Of a DNA stretch of 64,000 nt, positions 11,194 through 21,949 are shown piece after piece (within the stretch, counting starts at the first letter, position 1; the number at the start of each line of letters is the position of its first letter). The notes under the pieces were generated by a model. The model saw only the letters and a program-made list of their open reading frames with translations, did no database searches and was not told the DNA's origin. This DNA is from Pisaster brevispinus (Eukaryota; Echinodermata; Asteroidea; Forcipulatida; Asteriidae), in contig JAMKCF010000007.1 in NCBI GenBank assembly GCA_023634235.1, positions 980,001-1,044,000 on the forward strand, written 5' to 3'. Made by a program: the position numbers and the translations under genes.

Positions 11194-12699
11194 ATGTTTC
11201 TGCTCATTCTTGTTATGACTTCGATCTGTGGGTTGGGTGAGGCGACACTTTTCCAGACTAACCCAGTTGACACCATCGCCTTGCTGGGAGGAAATGCATC
11301 ATTCAGCTGTACACCAGTAGGTGAACACTGTGGAAGGCATCTGATTGTATACTGGCAGCGCGGTCCCAAAATGACGACAAAGAAAAAAAACATTTTTAAC
11401 GGCACCGAGATTTCTAGAAACTTTACCGGCAGAGAGAGGTATACCGTGTCAGTTAGCGACTGTACACGGACTTTACGTATAGAGGACATTCAACCAGTAG
11501 ATGAACGATATTACAGTTGCTATATCAACGATATGTATTCGAAAGAAGCAAGATTGACTATTGTTGATACGATAGACACTACTGTCTTACCGTCGCGGAT
11601 TGATAGATACGCAGGAGAAAATGCCTACTTCAGTTGTCACACGCAACCACTCGACCATCATGGTCTGGAATACACTTGGGATTTGAAAACACGGGGAAGC
11701 TCCGAAAGGAAAATTTTCTTTGAGAATAATACTGGGATTGAATTTCACACAAACAAGAAAATCATGATAATGCTTAGGTTGGAAATAGAGATGAATGGTT
11801 CCAGGGTCCAATGTTCAGTTCAAAATGGGTCATCGTCATGGACAGGGAAAAAACACAGTGGCTGGTTACTTGTGCATCCAGGTGAGAAAGTCATAAAAAC
11901 CACTGTGACGTCAGACCCAGTTCAAACTCGAGGTCCAGAAGTCTCTACCGTCAACTTAGCAGGCTGGCCTGTAGCCGGTATTTTACTCATTCTCCTCATT
12001 GTAATCCTCCTGTACTTTCTTGTCTTCAGAGGACGATCTCAACCCAAGACTATTGATAGACGTAAATCTCACACATTTCAAGATGATGGAGGAAAAAGTG
12101 ATGCAGACGGGATATCAGAAACCCAACAGCACGTAGTCACTCCGAGGTGTGTTCAAGAAACTGACCACACTAGCTCTGCAGGTCAGAGGTCAGTTGAGTC
12201 ACTGAGACACCCAGCTACTGGACAGGCAGAGTCTATGTATGCTTTGGTAGATAAAAGTTGCGCCAAAAGTAAGACATTGGGCGCCATTTCCACTGGGGTA
12301 GGATCCTGGAAAGTCTCCAGAGGCGGGAAAGATGGGTCGAAGCTGAATCGTGGAACATACATAGCTCAGACCTTGAGTAGTTATTCCAAACATGAAACTC
12401 CGTCTGAGCATCAGGAATCAACCGTCGCTGTGAAGGATTTCCCGGTACCAGGACGCGTTGTTGACCGTCAACCGTCCGGACAGAAACCCCCTCGCGTCAT
12501 TCCGTACCGTCTCTCCAAACAATCAGAAACAAGCACCACGACCCGAGCCAATGTAGCATCAGAGCAGACAGGAGACAGCGTTCAGGACGGTAGTGACGCT
12601 GATGAAAGTCTTCAGTACGCTGACTTGGATCTATCACGAGGCTCGGCAAGAATCATCAACCCGGAGGCAGCGACTACTTATGCTGCCATTGGAAACTAG
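11194..12699 (+). CDS. Intronless two-Ig ITIM/ITSM receptor, gene 2
   Basis: Encodes 501 residues in one exon. Residues 1-16 are a signal peptide. Ig domain 1 (about 20-125) has C39, W54 and the D-x-x-Y-Y-S-C signature ending at C109, plus an extra cysteine pair C46/C90. Ig domain 2 (about 130-228) has C148 and C207. There are several N-x-S/T sites, a short stalk and a membrane span at about 253-278, followed by RGR. The long tail holds SMYALV (Y349), LQYADL (Y475) and TTYAAI (Y496); the first two fit the S/I/V/L-x-Y-x-x-I/V/L ITIM and the last fits the T-x-Y-x-x-V/I ITSM. In known families such motifs, once phosphorylated, bind SH2-domain phosphatases, so an inhibitory cell-surface receptor is inferred. 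A proline-rich QKPPRVIPYRL stretch (430-440) could bind SH3 domains. The start is set by the signal peptide and the shared leader. The ligand is unknown. Confidence 0.92.
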   Translation: MFLLILVMTSICGLGEATLFQTNPVDTIALLGGNASFSCTPVGEHCGRHLIVYWQRGPKMTTKKKNIFNGTEISRNFTGRERYTVSVSDCTRTLRIEDIQPVDERYYSCYINDMYSKEARLTIVDTIDTTVLPSRIDRYAGENAYFSCHTQPLDHHGLEYTWDLKTRGSSERKIFFENNTGIEFHTNKKIMIMLRLEIEMNGSRVQCSVQNGSSSWTGKKHSGWLLVHPGEKVIKTTVTSDPVQTRGPEVSTVNLAGWPVAGILLILLIVILLYFLVFRGRSQPKTIDRRKSHTFQDDGGKSDADGISETQQHVVTPRCVQETDHTSSAGQRSVESLRHPATGQAESMYALVDKSCAKSKTLGAISTGVGSWKVSRGGKDGSKLNRGTYIAQTLSSYSKHETPSEHQESTVAVKDFPVPGRVVDRQPSGQKPPRVIPYRLSKQSETSTTTRANVASEQTGDSVQDGSDADESLQYADLDLSRGSARIINPEAATTYAAIGN

Positions 12700-13900
12700 A
12701 AGACCGAGGGTAAGCTGAGGGAGGGGAGTACATAAACCACGCAGGGGTTTATATTCACTCGTCCACATACAAACTATAGAGACAAGATCGAGGCAATAAC
12801 TGAAACAACTTGGTCTTTTCAGCTCTTATCTTACACAAATCACTTTTTTAGATAACTAAAAAAATGAAACACTTCGGTTTTGTGAAGTTTGTCTAAGACT
12901 TGAAAAAATCATTTTTCCAAGTGTGCGAATTATTGGTTGTGTTATACAATTAATTCCATTTTTTAAATTGACTTGCTTTTTATGTTTAACTTTGTTATAA
13001 CATTTGTGCGAATAATGTCATTGAGTATGTTCTATTTCACTTTTAAACAAATCTTAGTTCACTGCTCTTTGTTTTGTTGTATACCACAGTACGCTTCAAA
13101 TGCTCAGCCCTGAAAAAAAGAAAGAAAAAAAGTCAACACTGAGTTTACAGAAAATTTTGTTATAACCTTTGCGCAAATAAAGTCATTGATTGTGTTATAT
13201 TTCAATTTTAAAATATATTATACTACACCTATTCTTTGTGTATACCAAAGCTGTTAAGTTCGCTTCAAAGGCCCAGCTGATAAAAACAAAAAACAAATCA
13301 AAAGTTATAACTCTTGATGAACACAGAGTTTAAAAAAAGCTAAATTATTTTAATTGTATAAAATGTATCTGGAGTATTTATTCAGAAGTTTACTTATAAA
13401 CGTAGAAAGGCTACGAAATACTGAACAGGAAGTCCGTATAATTATTCCATTTAACACTCACAACAACAGGGTAACGAGATCAATTGTCATTATTTGGTTG
13501 TAGATTGTTGTTGCACCAAGAGGATTTTTATGCAGCCTTCATATTAAGATCTTACCAGGCTAATTGGCTGATCACTCATTGAATTTGTTTTGTTGGTATT
13601 AAATAGTGCACGATAACACTATTACATGACATGTACATCTGCTTGGTTCATTGACTATCCAAGTCTCGCGAGTATTCGAACTCCCTTGGTAAAAAACCCT
13701 GGCTATCTGAAACCGAACTTTGTGAACCTGAACTGTTGAAGACTTAGACTGCTATACACAATGTTCGTATGAAAAAGACATTCAGGGACTCAAACAAAAT
13801 TCAAACAAAAATCATAAGTAACTTTTACTACAAATGTGTTCGCTTTCTTCCAGTCACAAGATACTTGTAGCATTTGGATATAAAATATCGAAGGGATTTG
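12700..13900 (+). other. 3' flank of gene 2 with an internal tandem duplication
   Basis: Starts with GGTAAGCTGAGGGAGG, also found just after gene 4 (41203), so the two genes share 3' flanking sequence. About 12985-13105 and 13155-13275 are diverged tandem copies (TTTTGTTATAACCTTTGCGC and relatives). AATAAA-type signals occur at about 13178. The part from about 13761 is homologous to the end of the damaged gene 3 (27219 onward). Confidence 0.65.
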
Positions 13901-13934
13901 TTTTATTAGTCTCAAAAGTCAAAACATGTTTTTA

Positions 13935-14600
13935 GTTTTTATTTAGTTTGAGTTTGAACACGAACACAAAATTACTGGAGTGGCAACTGAACAGATTAAC
14001 ACACCCGGCAACTAACCTACTGCCCTCGTGGTTTATTACCTGGTAGTTGTTATAAGTTAAACACTTTTCAATACAAAAACAATCATTGTATATACAAGCT
14101 TCCATCAAACATTTTGTTGTTTGTTTAAACAACAATGTATGTAAAAAAACAATTTACCACTAGATTGAGGAGTTATCAATGACTTTAATAATATTTTACG
14201 ATTATCCAGAATCAAGGAATGGACGGTGTTACAAGTCTTTTTACACATATAATATTATTCCAGAAATCTGCTACAGTTGCATATACAGGATAGCGACACG
14301 TTGCAAACGAATCCAAGAAGTTAATATTTGGTTTGACCCTTACACCGATGTGTGTCAATCACTGTATTCTCAGAACTTTCCCGAGTCCTGTGGAAATAAG
14401 TCACAAGCAATTTACTCGAGTGGGCGTTCCAATAACGTTAACTTAAATAACCAAACCACATTTTAATGACGTTCTCGGTGAGATTAACGTTGTGATTACC
14501 TTTTTACCATTTACATTAGTAATAGTAATTATTTTGTTTATTATAAGTATTTTGTATAATCTAATTAATAGTTTGTCATAAGTCACAAATTGAGGTAAAT
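13935..14600. repeat. SINE fragment and duplication block C, copy 1
   Basis: About 13940-14040 resembles the body of SINE family A. About 14155-14480 aligns with 17395-17725, sharing GAGTTATCAATGA, GGACGGT(G/A)TT and AGAACTTTCCCGAGTCCTGT. The 95-codon open frame at 14179-14466 lies entirely in this repeated block and its partner copy does not keep a comparable frame, so no gene is called. Confidence 0.6.
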
Positions 14601-15050
14601 TGAATCGAATTGAATACTAGAAAGAGTTTCGTCTTCACTCAAGTCATTTCAAATTGATAATGCCGTTGCTGTTTATGATATTGTTGTTGTTTCGGGATGT
14701 TATTTTGTTAATTGAAAACAGCGAGATTAAATCGATTGAAATGCTAATATTTAGACTGTACATATATTCTTTACATATCAGATGAATTAGTTTTTGCTTG
14801 AATTGTCTTCCATTTACAAATACAACTTTATGATTACAAAATGTCACTCCATTCATTATTTGTCATCATGTGTGCTTACTTCAAGTGTAATGAAATTTTA
14901 GTTAAATTTATAAATTTGTAGAATAACACTGGAGACTGTTTCCTGGATAATTGCTTCAGTTCTATACACATGATATTGCATAGAGAACAGAGAAGTAATT
15001 ATTTTTAATAACCAAACCTTAAATATTACGTCAGGTGACTTTCTCGGATA
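14600..15050. other. Intergenic, nothing recognised
   Basis: AT-rich DNA without coding signal. A partial echo of block C (AATAACCAAACCTTAAAT, about 15010) is the only structure noticed. Confidence 0.5.
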
Positions 15051-15055
15051 CATTT

Positions 15056-16140
15056 ATTTATTTATTTATTTATGTATTATTTAAACCATATTTAACGAGG
15101 GTGACCCATCCAGCACAGCTGATCATTTGGGGCCCTCACATAATATAAAAGAAAGCAACAAATAGGGATTTATTAAAAAAAAATAAAAATAAAAAAAAAA
15201 CTAACAATGTACAAAAGGCCTATCATAAAATAGTGCGATAATATTAATACAAAGCAGTTCAAGCCTTACCTTCCTTCAGCAAACGCCGAAATGAAGAATA
15301 AGAGTTTGAGTAGTTAAAGGAATACCATTTAAAAAAGAGGGAGCTTTGTAACTGAAGCTGTTTTTAAAAGGTTCACATTTAGGTTTGGGAACAATATATG
15401 GCTGTGTCCGAAACGGCGACTTCGGCTACAGCTAGAGCTAGATCAGCGCGTCTGCCAGTGTTGAAGAATAGGCAGACGCGCGCGATCTAGCCGTACCTGT
15501 AGCCGAAGTCGCCGTTTCGGACACGGCCTAATTACCCTGTGTGATTGCCCTGGTAGCTGGACGATCACAAGGCCTAATCCGGTCAAGTCTCTGGCATAGA
15601 TAGTCCGGAGCAACACCAATTGAAGCCTTATAAGCCTGGCAGGCAAGTTGGAAGTGGATGCGCTGAGAAACTGTCAAAGTGTTAACATTACTAAAAATTA
15701 AGTTTGTTGAGGAGAGAGGGGAAGCTTTAGAACAATGCGAAGGGCACGATTTTGGAGTTTTTGAATTTTGTTGATAAGAGTTGGTCTGGCACCCCACACC
15801 ATGCATCAGTAGTCTATACGGGGAAGAACCAAAGCATTGTATAACAAAAAGGCTGTTTGCTGGTTAATATATTTTCTCGTTCTGGCGAGCAAGGCAACTG
15901 AGGAATTTAGTTTATTGCAAAGTGTGTTCACATTTTCATTGAAGTTTAGCTTGTTGTCTAGGAGTATACCTAGATGTTTATGAGAATCTACTTGTATTAT
16001 TTGGCCTGAAATGAAAACTGTAAGGGGATTGCTCTTTTTGAGCTTTTGAGTAGTACCAACGAGCATGACTTCTGAATAATTGTTGTGATTAAAAACGTAT
16101 GAATGCTTTACTCTAGTCAAAAGTTTGTTGCTACCCATTT
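15056..16140 (-). mobile_element. Non-LTR retrotransposon (LINE) 3' fragment
   Basis: On the minus strand 16138-15806 encodes the back half of a reverse transcriptase, with HLGILLDNKLNF and ALVLPRIDY, which are typical of CR1/L2/Jockey-like ORF2 proteins. A TGA follows, and reading on in the same frame gives CMVWGARPTLINKIQKLQNR, the usual continuation. Further frame breaks follow. The 3' end at 15056-15090 is a TTTATTTA-type tail as seen on the plus strand. The copy is 5'-truncated and inactive. It is split by a palindromic insertion at 15398-15532. Confidence 0.85.
15398..15532. mobile_element. Palindromic MITE inside the LINE
   Basis: The left arm from 15401 (GGCTGTGTCCGAAACGGCGA) and right arm ending near 15529 (TCGCCGTTTCGGACACGGCC) are near-perfect inverted repeats about 55 bases long with a short centre. 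It has no coding capacity. It would fold into one long hairpin. Confidence 0.8.
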
Positions 16141-16164
16141 AGTTACAAAAAAAAAATAAAAAAA

Positions 16165-17165
16165 TGAGGATGATGCATAGGGGACCTAAACAAGTCTAAT
16201 GGGCTCTTTTGGGGGGCATTTTTGTCCTATTTTTTGTTTTATAATCAAGAGTATGTAATTCACTGACATGTTGATTTCCTCTAATAAAGACACACACAGA
16301 CATTCACTGTCGTTCTGATGTTGATAATAGCTGCTCGTCTAGTGTCACCAAATTATTGACACATCTTTACTGCTCGTCTACGCAACAGTGGCGTAGATGT
16401 AGAACTACTGGACTCTAGCTCTCTCTTTACAGAAACACATCACCTTGGTACGTTTAAGGGCTGCCGTGGGCATGGTACTTTTCATAAAAGAAGTCAAGGT
16501 AGCTGTAGCCCATGTACAGTAGCCAATCTCACTAGTGATTTGTAGTGTGACATCACACTTTGCTTAGCATTTCCGATTGATTTCACTTCAAATTAATCGT
16601 AGCTTGTTGTAAAATCAAGCGCAGGTATTTTGAATAGTCAATGCCATTAGATGTCAACATGTGATTATTGTAAAGACTTGATAAATGTCGATTTAAACAT
16701 TAAGGGTGGGGTCGTCCTCCAATAATCTCCTCATCCGGGGTTGGACTCAAACCCACGACATTCAACATACGATAACAAAGTCTTAAGCGTTAGACCATTG
16801 GGGTCAACCGATGACGAACTGACGTAGTTAGTGTATCGAGGAAAACATTAAAATTGCCAAAGTCTTGAAACGTAGAGAACAATTGTGCCAAAGAGGAAAT
16901 GCATCTCTACTATTGTTATCGGGCTTTACATATAAAGGGAGAAAAAAAACACATTATAGCATACTGACTTAATAATCATGTGGGTGAGGGTTCATCTTTG
17001 TAAAGAAATGTTTAGTTAAACGTCAATAAAGCCATACCTAACAAGTGGAAATATATAGATCATTTGATCGCAGATCAAATTACAGTTTCTGAGCTTTCTG
17101 AGTTTCTGAGCTTGTAAAACAACGAACGGACACAACACAATCTGTTTAGAGTTTCGTAATTTATT
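16165..17165. repeat. Segmental duplication block D, copy 1 (orphan gene flank)
   Basis: Aligns by eye along its length with 38290-39250, the upstream flank of receptor gene 4. Shared landmarks are CATAAAAGAAGTCAAGGTAG (16484 and 38610), TAGCCCATGTACAGTAGCCA (16507 and 38635) and CAGATCAAAT (17071 and 39194). In the 38-kb copy a receptor gene follows within 350 bases; here none follows. Confidence 0.8.
16738..16815 (-). repeat. tRNA-like repeat within block D
   Basis: On the minus strand it has TGGTCTAACGCTTAAGAC (A-box-like) and GGGTTTGAGTCC (B-box-like). The same segment at 38868-38942 has GGGTTCGAGTCC. The intervening sequence does not form a clear cloverleaf, so this is treated as a SINE-type or tRNA-derived relic carried in the duplication. 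Confidence 0.55.
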
Positions 17166-17319
17166 AAAAATAACTTAAAACATAATACCAAGCATGGGCT
17201 CGCTACTCTACACTTCATTGACCGCCATATGAAAAAATGACTAATCCATTTTGCATTTTGAATTTGTTTCCTTAGATCATTTAAAACAAAACATTGTTAG
17301 TTTTTATATATTTTTGGGG

Positions 17320-18690
17320 GGCGAACAAAGAAAAAAGAAAAATGACAGGAGCGGGACTTGACATCAAAAAAAATTATGTAAAAACCGTTCACCCAAGAAT
17401 AAGGAGTTATCAATGATTTGAATAATGTTTTACGTGTCTCCATAAATTATAATCAAGGATTGGACGGTATTGCAAATAATTTTAACAATGACATATTATT
17501 CCAAATAAATATGCTACAGTTACATGTACGGAATCGAACACGTTGCACATGAGTCCAATACGTTGTTATTTGGTTTTTCCTTTACACCAATGTGTGCCAA
17601 TCACTGTTTACTCAGAACTTTCCCGAGTCCTGTGAAAGAAAAGTTAAAAGCAAATTACTCGAATGGAAGTTCCAAAAACATTAATTTTAATATCCAAACC
17701 ATATTGTTAATGACGTACTATGATATTATTTCCGCCTTTTAGAACAAAGGCCCTACATTTTAAATATCGCTTTCATATGTTGTCCCTGAGTTCATTTGGT
17801 AAATACATGAATTATTCTGGTATTCTTTTGAATTTGTTATTTTCAGTCTGACTCCAATAAACAAATAAATAATATTGTCAATAAAATATGATCTCGAAAC
17901 ATTTAAATCGACACAAATAACCATTGGAGTCACTGGAAATAATAAATTAAAAATAATTCGAAAATAATAAAGGAAATGAACCAGCAAAGTTTAATACCTA
18001 CAACTCTACAACCCTTTTCTTAAGCGTTACATTTAATATTAAATACGTTAACTATAATTTAATAAATGTTGTTTATGATCAAATATATCCTGAATGATAA
18101 ACATTACTCACTGTGTTTGAACTAAGACTCAGTTCTTGTCTCCATCCTTCCACCTTCAGTCGACTTTGCCGACTACAACGCATCTTATAATTGTTATCCA
18201 GATTAAATCAAACGGATTAGTTAAAAAATGGCAGTTAAAAAACAGCAACAACTGGGAATTAAGATAAAAAGAAACGGTTGTCATGGTTAGCACTTAGCGA
18301 GCCACAAAATATTTTAGGGATCGGCTTTACAATATTGAAATTATAAAATACAAATGCCACTCCCCCCCCCCCCCCGACATACAGGTACAAACACCCACAT
18401 ACACATTTGTAAATTGTGTAAGCCGAGGACATCCCATAGTTTGGAGGTTTGGAGTTTTTTGCGACGTTCCCATTGGTTTTGTAGACAAGTCAAACCGAGG
18501 ACTGTCCCCGATATGTCATTTTCCCGGATCCCTATTGTTAAAGTCCTTATGGATCGGATTTGTGGGGATTTGCTGTTGATGTTATATTTTTCCCTTTTCA
18601 AAGAATTCTCTTGTAGGTTCCAGGTTGATCAAAGCTTCTCTTTTCCCTCTGTTTCCCACTATTTCCCTTTTAAAATGTGTATGTTTTAAC
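17320..18690. repeat. Blocks C and A, copy 2, plus dispersed repeats
   Basis: Contains a SINE family A fragment (17330-17370), the second copy of block C (17395-17725), then the second copy of block A (17745-18420) ending in a C-rich run at 18361-18375. From 18540 to 18640 there is a reverse-oriented copy of the dispersed repeat that carries CCGGATCCGTAAGG. No coding region is supported. Confidence 0.65.
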
Positions 18691-18959
18691 TATGATCCCT
18701 TGATTATGCTTAATGTTTGCTCGCGAATAAAATGCATTGGAATAAAAAGAATGTCAGTACAAGTCAATCTGTGTTTAATCTTTGTATTGAAACCATCAAA
18801 CGAAACATGACAGAAATTAAATAGAACTAATGAGGATAATGGATATTGGATGGATTAAGACCGTCTGTTGAATATATGCTTGATGATTTTGAACTGACTC
18901 AGAATGAGGATGTTTACACAAATCCAAAATGAAAAGGAACTAGTGATGACAAAAAATTA

Positions 18960-19895
18960 TGCGGTAGTATTTAATGAAAAACATTGAATGTTTAAGTACA
19001 GGCATACATTATCGAAGACCTTTGGTGTTTGTACAAATTCTTGTTCAGGATGTAATGATACATGATCGGAACGATTGTACTGCGATAGGCGCGATGCACG
19101 CAATCATGTTATGTACATACACGATATTATACAAGTTGAATGTTGCGATCGATCCCTAGTTTTAATATAAAGCAAAGCATGTAATAATTATTTGCAATGA
19201 ATTTACATAACAGACCAATGGCATTATTGTGGATAGTCGAATCTTCCGTTAACAAAAAGAGGAGACGGGGGTTTTAGGTCGTGGGAATAGTTCAATGCCC
19301 AATTACTTACAGCCCCTTTCATGATGACTTATTGTACTATGGGATATAACGGACGTGCAGGCCTGGAATTACACAGAGGCCACGGGGCGGAGACCATGGT
19401 CTATGTTGCCCCGTGTATTGGCCTTGGTGCCCCTTCGAAGTTTTTTCTATGGACTTAAATTTTGTTCAATTGAAGTGCCCTTTGAAAAATTAAATTTGGC
19501 TTTGCCCTCTTAAAGATGAAATTGCAGGCATGGACGTGTTTGAAATGTGAAACTAATAAGGAACTAACATAAACAAATAAATACTCAGGAGACACGTAAA
19601 AAATTAATTTGAGTATTGCATTAGTTTTCACATTACGTTAAGCGGAGTGGTTCAGCTTAGATAATATCTTGTTGCTATATTGACTTTTCCTACATGCGAT
19701 GTTAGCATAACAGATTTATGGTCAAATGAGGAATTAAAAGTAACAAATTCATTCCTTCCTTTCCCATGAACCATTAACTCGGGAATAATAAAGGGGAAGA
19801 GGAAGTAAAAAAAAAAAAAAAAAAAAAAAAAGTTAAAAATGCAATATTAAAAATACTTGTTCCTCGGCTAAAAATATGTATTTTATTCAATACGT
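18960..19895 (+). repeat. Segmental duplication block B, copy 2 (interrupted)
   Basis: From about 19020 this matches 25171-25640, and from 19464 to 19740 it matches 10530-10800 upstream of gene 2. It is cut at about 19897 by a transposable element and resumes at about 24316. Confidence 0.75.
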
Positions 19896-19929
19896 ACGGA
19901 GCCCCTAAAGGGACATTAACAAAAAATAT

Positions 19930-20390
19930 CGTGCGCATGACATATTTTTTCTCGTGCGCATGACATATTATCTCGTGCGCACGACATATTATTTCGTGCG
20001 CACGACATAATTCGGGATTCTTGGAAGCAGCCCGTCGTCACGCCGCCATTGTTATCACACACGTGAAACACACAACACAGACATAACAAGGTCAAGGAGA
20101 TCGAAAGTTTGGAAAGACAACTGTTTGAAAAAGCCTGTATTAATCACCGTGTACTGTGTAAGGTTTTGCCAGGCATAGTTTTGAGTAAGTTAATGTAGTT
20201 TTTATGTGTGTATTTTCTTTAACACTGTACTTGAAGTTGTAGTCAATTAGATCATCTTCCTCCATGATTAGATGGAGTTAAATACTCCGAATTATATCGT
20301 GCGCACGATATAATATGTCGTGCGCACGAGATAATATGTCGTGCGCACGAGATAATATGTCGTGCGTACGAGATAATATGTCGTGCGCAC

Positions 20391-20395
<5 letters not shown>
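19930..20395. repeat. Opposed arrays of TCGTGCGCACGA-type repeats
   Basis: Three or four units at 19930-20010 and five at 20297-20395, each about 21 bases with the palindromic core CGTGCGCACG, followed by a TA microsatellite to 20420. The unit is itself palindromic and spacers are uniform TA-rich sequence, so this is a satellite-like array. Confidence 0.85.
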
Positions 20396-20422
<27 letters not shown>

Positions 20423-20425
<3 letters not shown>

Positions 20426-20762
20426 AATGAAATCGTCTTCTATCACAATTCACAGTGCTCGATACATCTCTGTAGAGCTATAACATGTAATAAATTCAGA
20501 ATATGAGTTAAACAAACTCTGGCATATCTCTCTTCTGGACAGACTGTTTCGTACCATAAGGCACTCATCAGCAGAATGACGAAAATAGAATACAAGTAGC
20601 ATCTTACCTTATTTCGAATTATAAAGCGCGCGCAAGCGTGACGCGTGCTACGTCATTGAAGTTAGTACGCGTTTACGTCACTGAAGTAAGAACACATCTG
20701 TCTCGATGCCGGCACTTTGAGACGATTTCGCTTTTCTTATTCAGTGTACCTAGGTCTGGCCT
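20423..20762 (-). mobile_element. Inverted 3' segment of the Penelope-like element
   Basis: Reverse complement of 21557-21898. It includes the end of the element's coding region, the 3' region and a hammerhead ribozyme in minus orientation (20533-20576). An inverted end segment attached to the upstream side of partly tandem copies is a known arrangement for Penelope-like elements. Confidence 0.85.
20533..20576 (-). ncRNA. Hammerhead ribozyme (inverted copy)
   Basis: The same 44-base motif as at 21743-21786, on the minus strand. CTGATGA and GAAA core elements are both intact. Confidence 0.8.
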
Positions 20763-21646
20763 ATATGAAACCAGGTAATATACCTCTCTATGTACATGTC
20801 CAGTCAAACCATCCACCTACCGTCATCAAACAAATACCAGAGGGAATCAACAAGAGACTCTCTAACATCTCGTCGACCAAGGAGGCATTCGAGCAAGCTG
20901 CCCCGGCCTACCAAGAGGCTCTACAAAAAAGCGGGCACAAGTATCAGTTAACATACACACCGGGCAATAACACAAGGAAAAGGGCTAGAAAAAGGGAGGT
21001 GACATGGTACAACCCGCCATACAACAAGAACGTATGTACCAGCATTGGAAAGAAATTCCTTCAGATAATAGACAAATGCTTCCCCAAGGAACATAAACTT
21101 CACAAAGTGCTCAACCGGAACACAGTAAAGGTATCGTACAGCTGCATGCCGAACATGAAGGCAACGATCCAGTCAATCAACAAACGGAAGGTAAAACAAG
21201 AGGACGACGTCGGTGGTAGAACATGCAGTTGCCGCCGGAATGCCGAATGCCCGCTGAACGGGGAGTGCCTCAGCAAGAACATTGTGTACCGGGCCACCGT
21301 CACGAGCGAAGGCAGGAAGGAGGCATACGTCGGGCTGACGTCCACAACCTTCAAGGCGAGACTGGCGAACCACAAGAGGTCATTCAGATCCGAGAGCATG
21401 AGGGCACAAACAGAGCTAAGTAAACATATATGGGACTTAAAGGACGAGGGGAAAGACTATGAAATTAAATGGGACATTGTTCACAAAGCACTGCCATACT
21501 CTAACGTAAACAAGAGATGTAATTTGTGTATAGCAGAGAAGTACATAATCATTTGTAGGCCAGACCTAGGTACACTGAATAAGAAAAGCGAAATCGTCTC
21601 AAAGTGCCGGCATCGAGACAGATGTGTTCTTACTTCAGGGACGTAA
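20763..21646 (+). pseudogene. 5'-truncated copy of the Penelope-like ORF
   Basis: Encodes the last 295 or so residues of the same protein as 21950-24052: the segment from MKPGNIPLYVHVQ through the GIY-YIG endonuclease to the stop. It is nearly identical to 23169-24052; the differences noticed are one codon near the end (Gly for Val) and a C/T at 21667 versus 24073. The RT domain is missing, so it is a pseudo-LTR-type partial tandem copy. The open frame reaches back to 20717 only because it reads into the inverted segment. Confidence 0.85.
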
Positions 21647-21898
21647 ACGCGTACTAACTTCAATGACGTAGCACGCGTCACGCTTGCGCGCGCTTTATAA
21701 TTCGAAATAAGGTAAGATGCTACTTGTATTCTATTTTCGTCATTCTGCTGATGAGTGCCTTATGGTACGAAACAGTCTGTCCAGAAGAGAGATATGCCAG
21801 AGTTTGTTTAACTCATATTCTGAATTTATTACATGTTATAGCTCTACAGAGATGTATCGAGCACTGTGAATTGTGATAGAAGACGATTTCATTGGATA
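21647..21898 (+). repeat. Internal pseudo-LTR (3' region) of the Penelope-like element
   Basis: Non-coding 3' region between the truncated copy and the full copy. It is repeated at 24053-24257 and, inverted, at 20423-20680. It carries a hammerhead ribozyme. Confidence 0.8.
21743..21786 (+). ncRNA. Hammerhead ribozyme (internal copy)
   Basis: Stem I is TTCTG (21743-21747) with CAGAA (21782-21786). The core CTGATGA is 21748-21754. Stem II is GTGCC (55-59) with GGTAC (64-68) closing a TTAT loop. GAAA is 21769-21772, and a very short stem III (ACAG with CTGT) leads to GTC, predicted cleavage after 21781. A short stem III is characteristic of hammerheads in Penelope-like elements. Pairing was checked by hand. 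Confidence 0.88.
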
Positions 21899-21949
21899 CA
21901 CTAGCTCCTACTTTTATAGTTGAGCACTCTCCTGACGTCGCACTTCAAA

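Noticed and set aside
14179..14466. 95-codon open frame that looked like a small cysteine-containing protein
   Set aside because: It lies in a duplicated non-coding block; the other copy (17395-17725) does not preserve the frame.
16738..16815. Possible tRNA gene on the minus strand
   Set aside because: A- and B-box-like sequences are present but no convincing cloverleaf, and it is carried in a segmental duplication; treated as a tRNA-derived relic.
20297..20395. Regular short repeats resembling a CRISPR array
   Set aside because: Units are palindromic satellite repeats with identical spacing sequence in an animal genome; no unique spacers and no cas genes.
20717..20762. Upstream part of the 20717-21646 open frame as a true N-terminus
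   Set aside because: It reads into the inverted terminal segment of the Penelope-like element; the homologous coding sequence only begins at about 20763.
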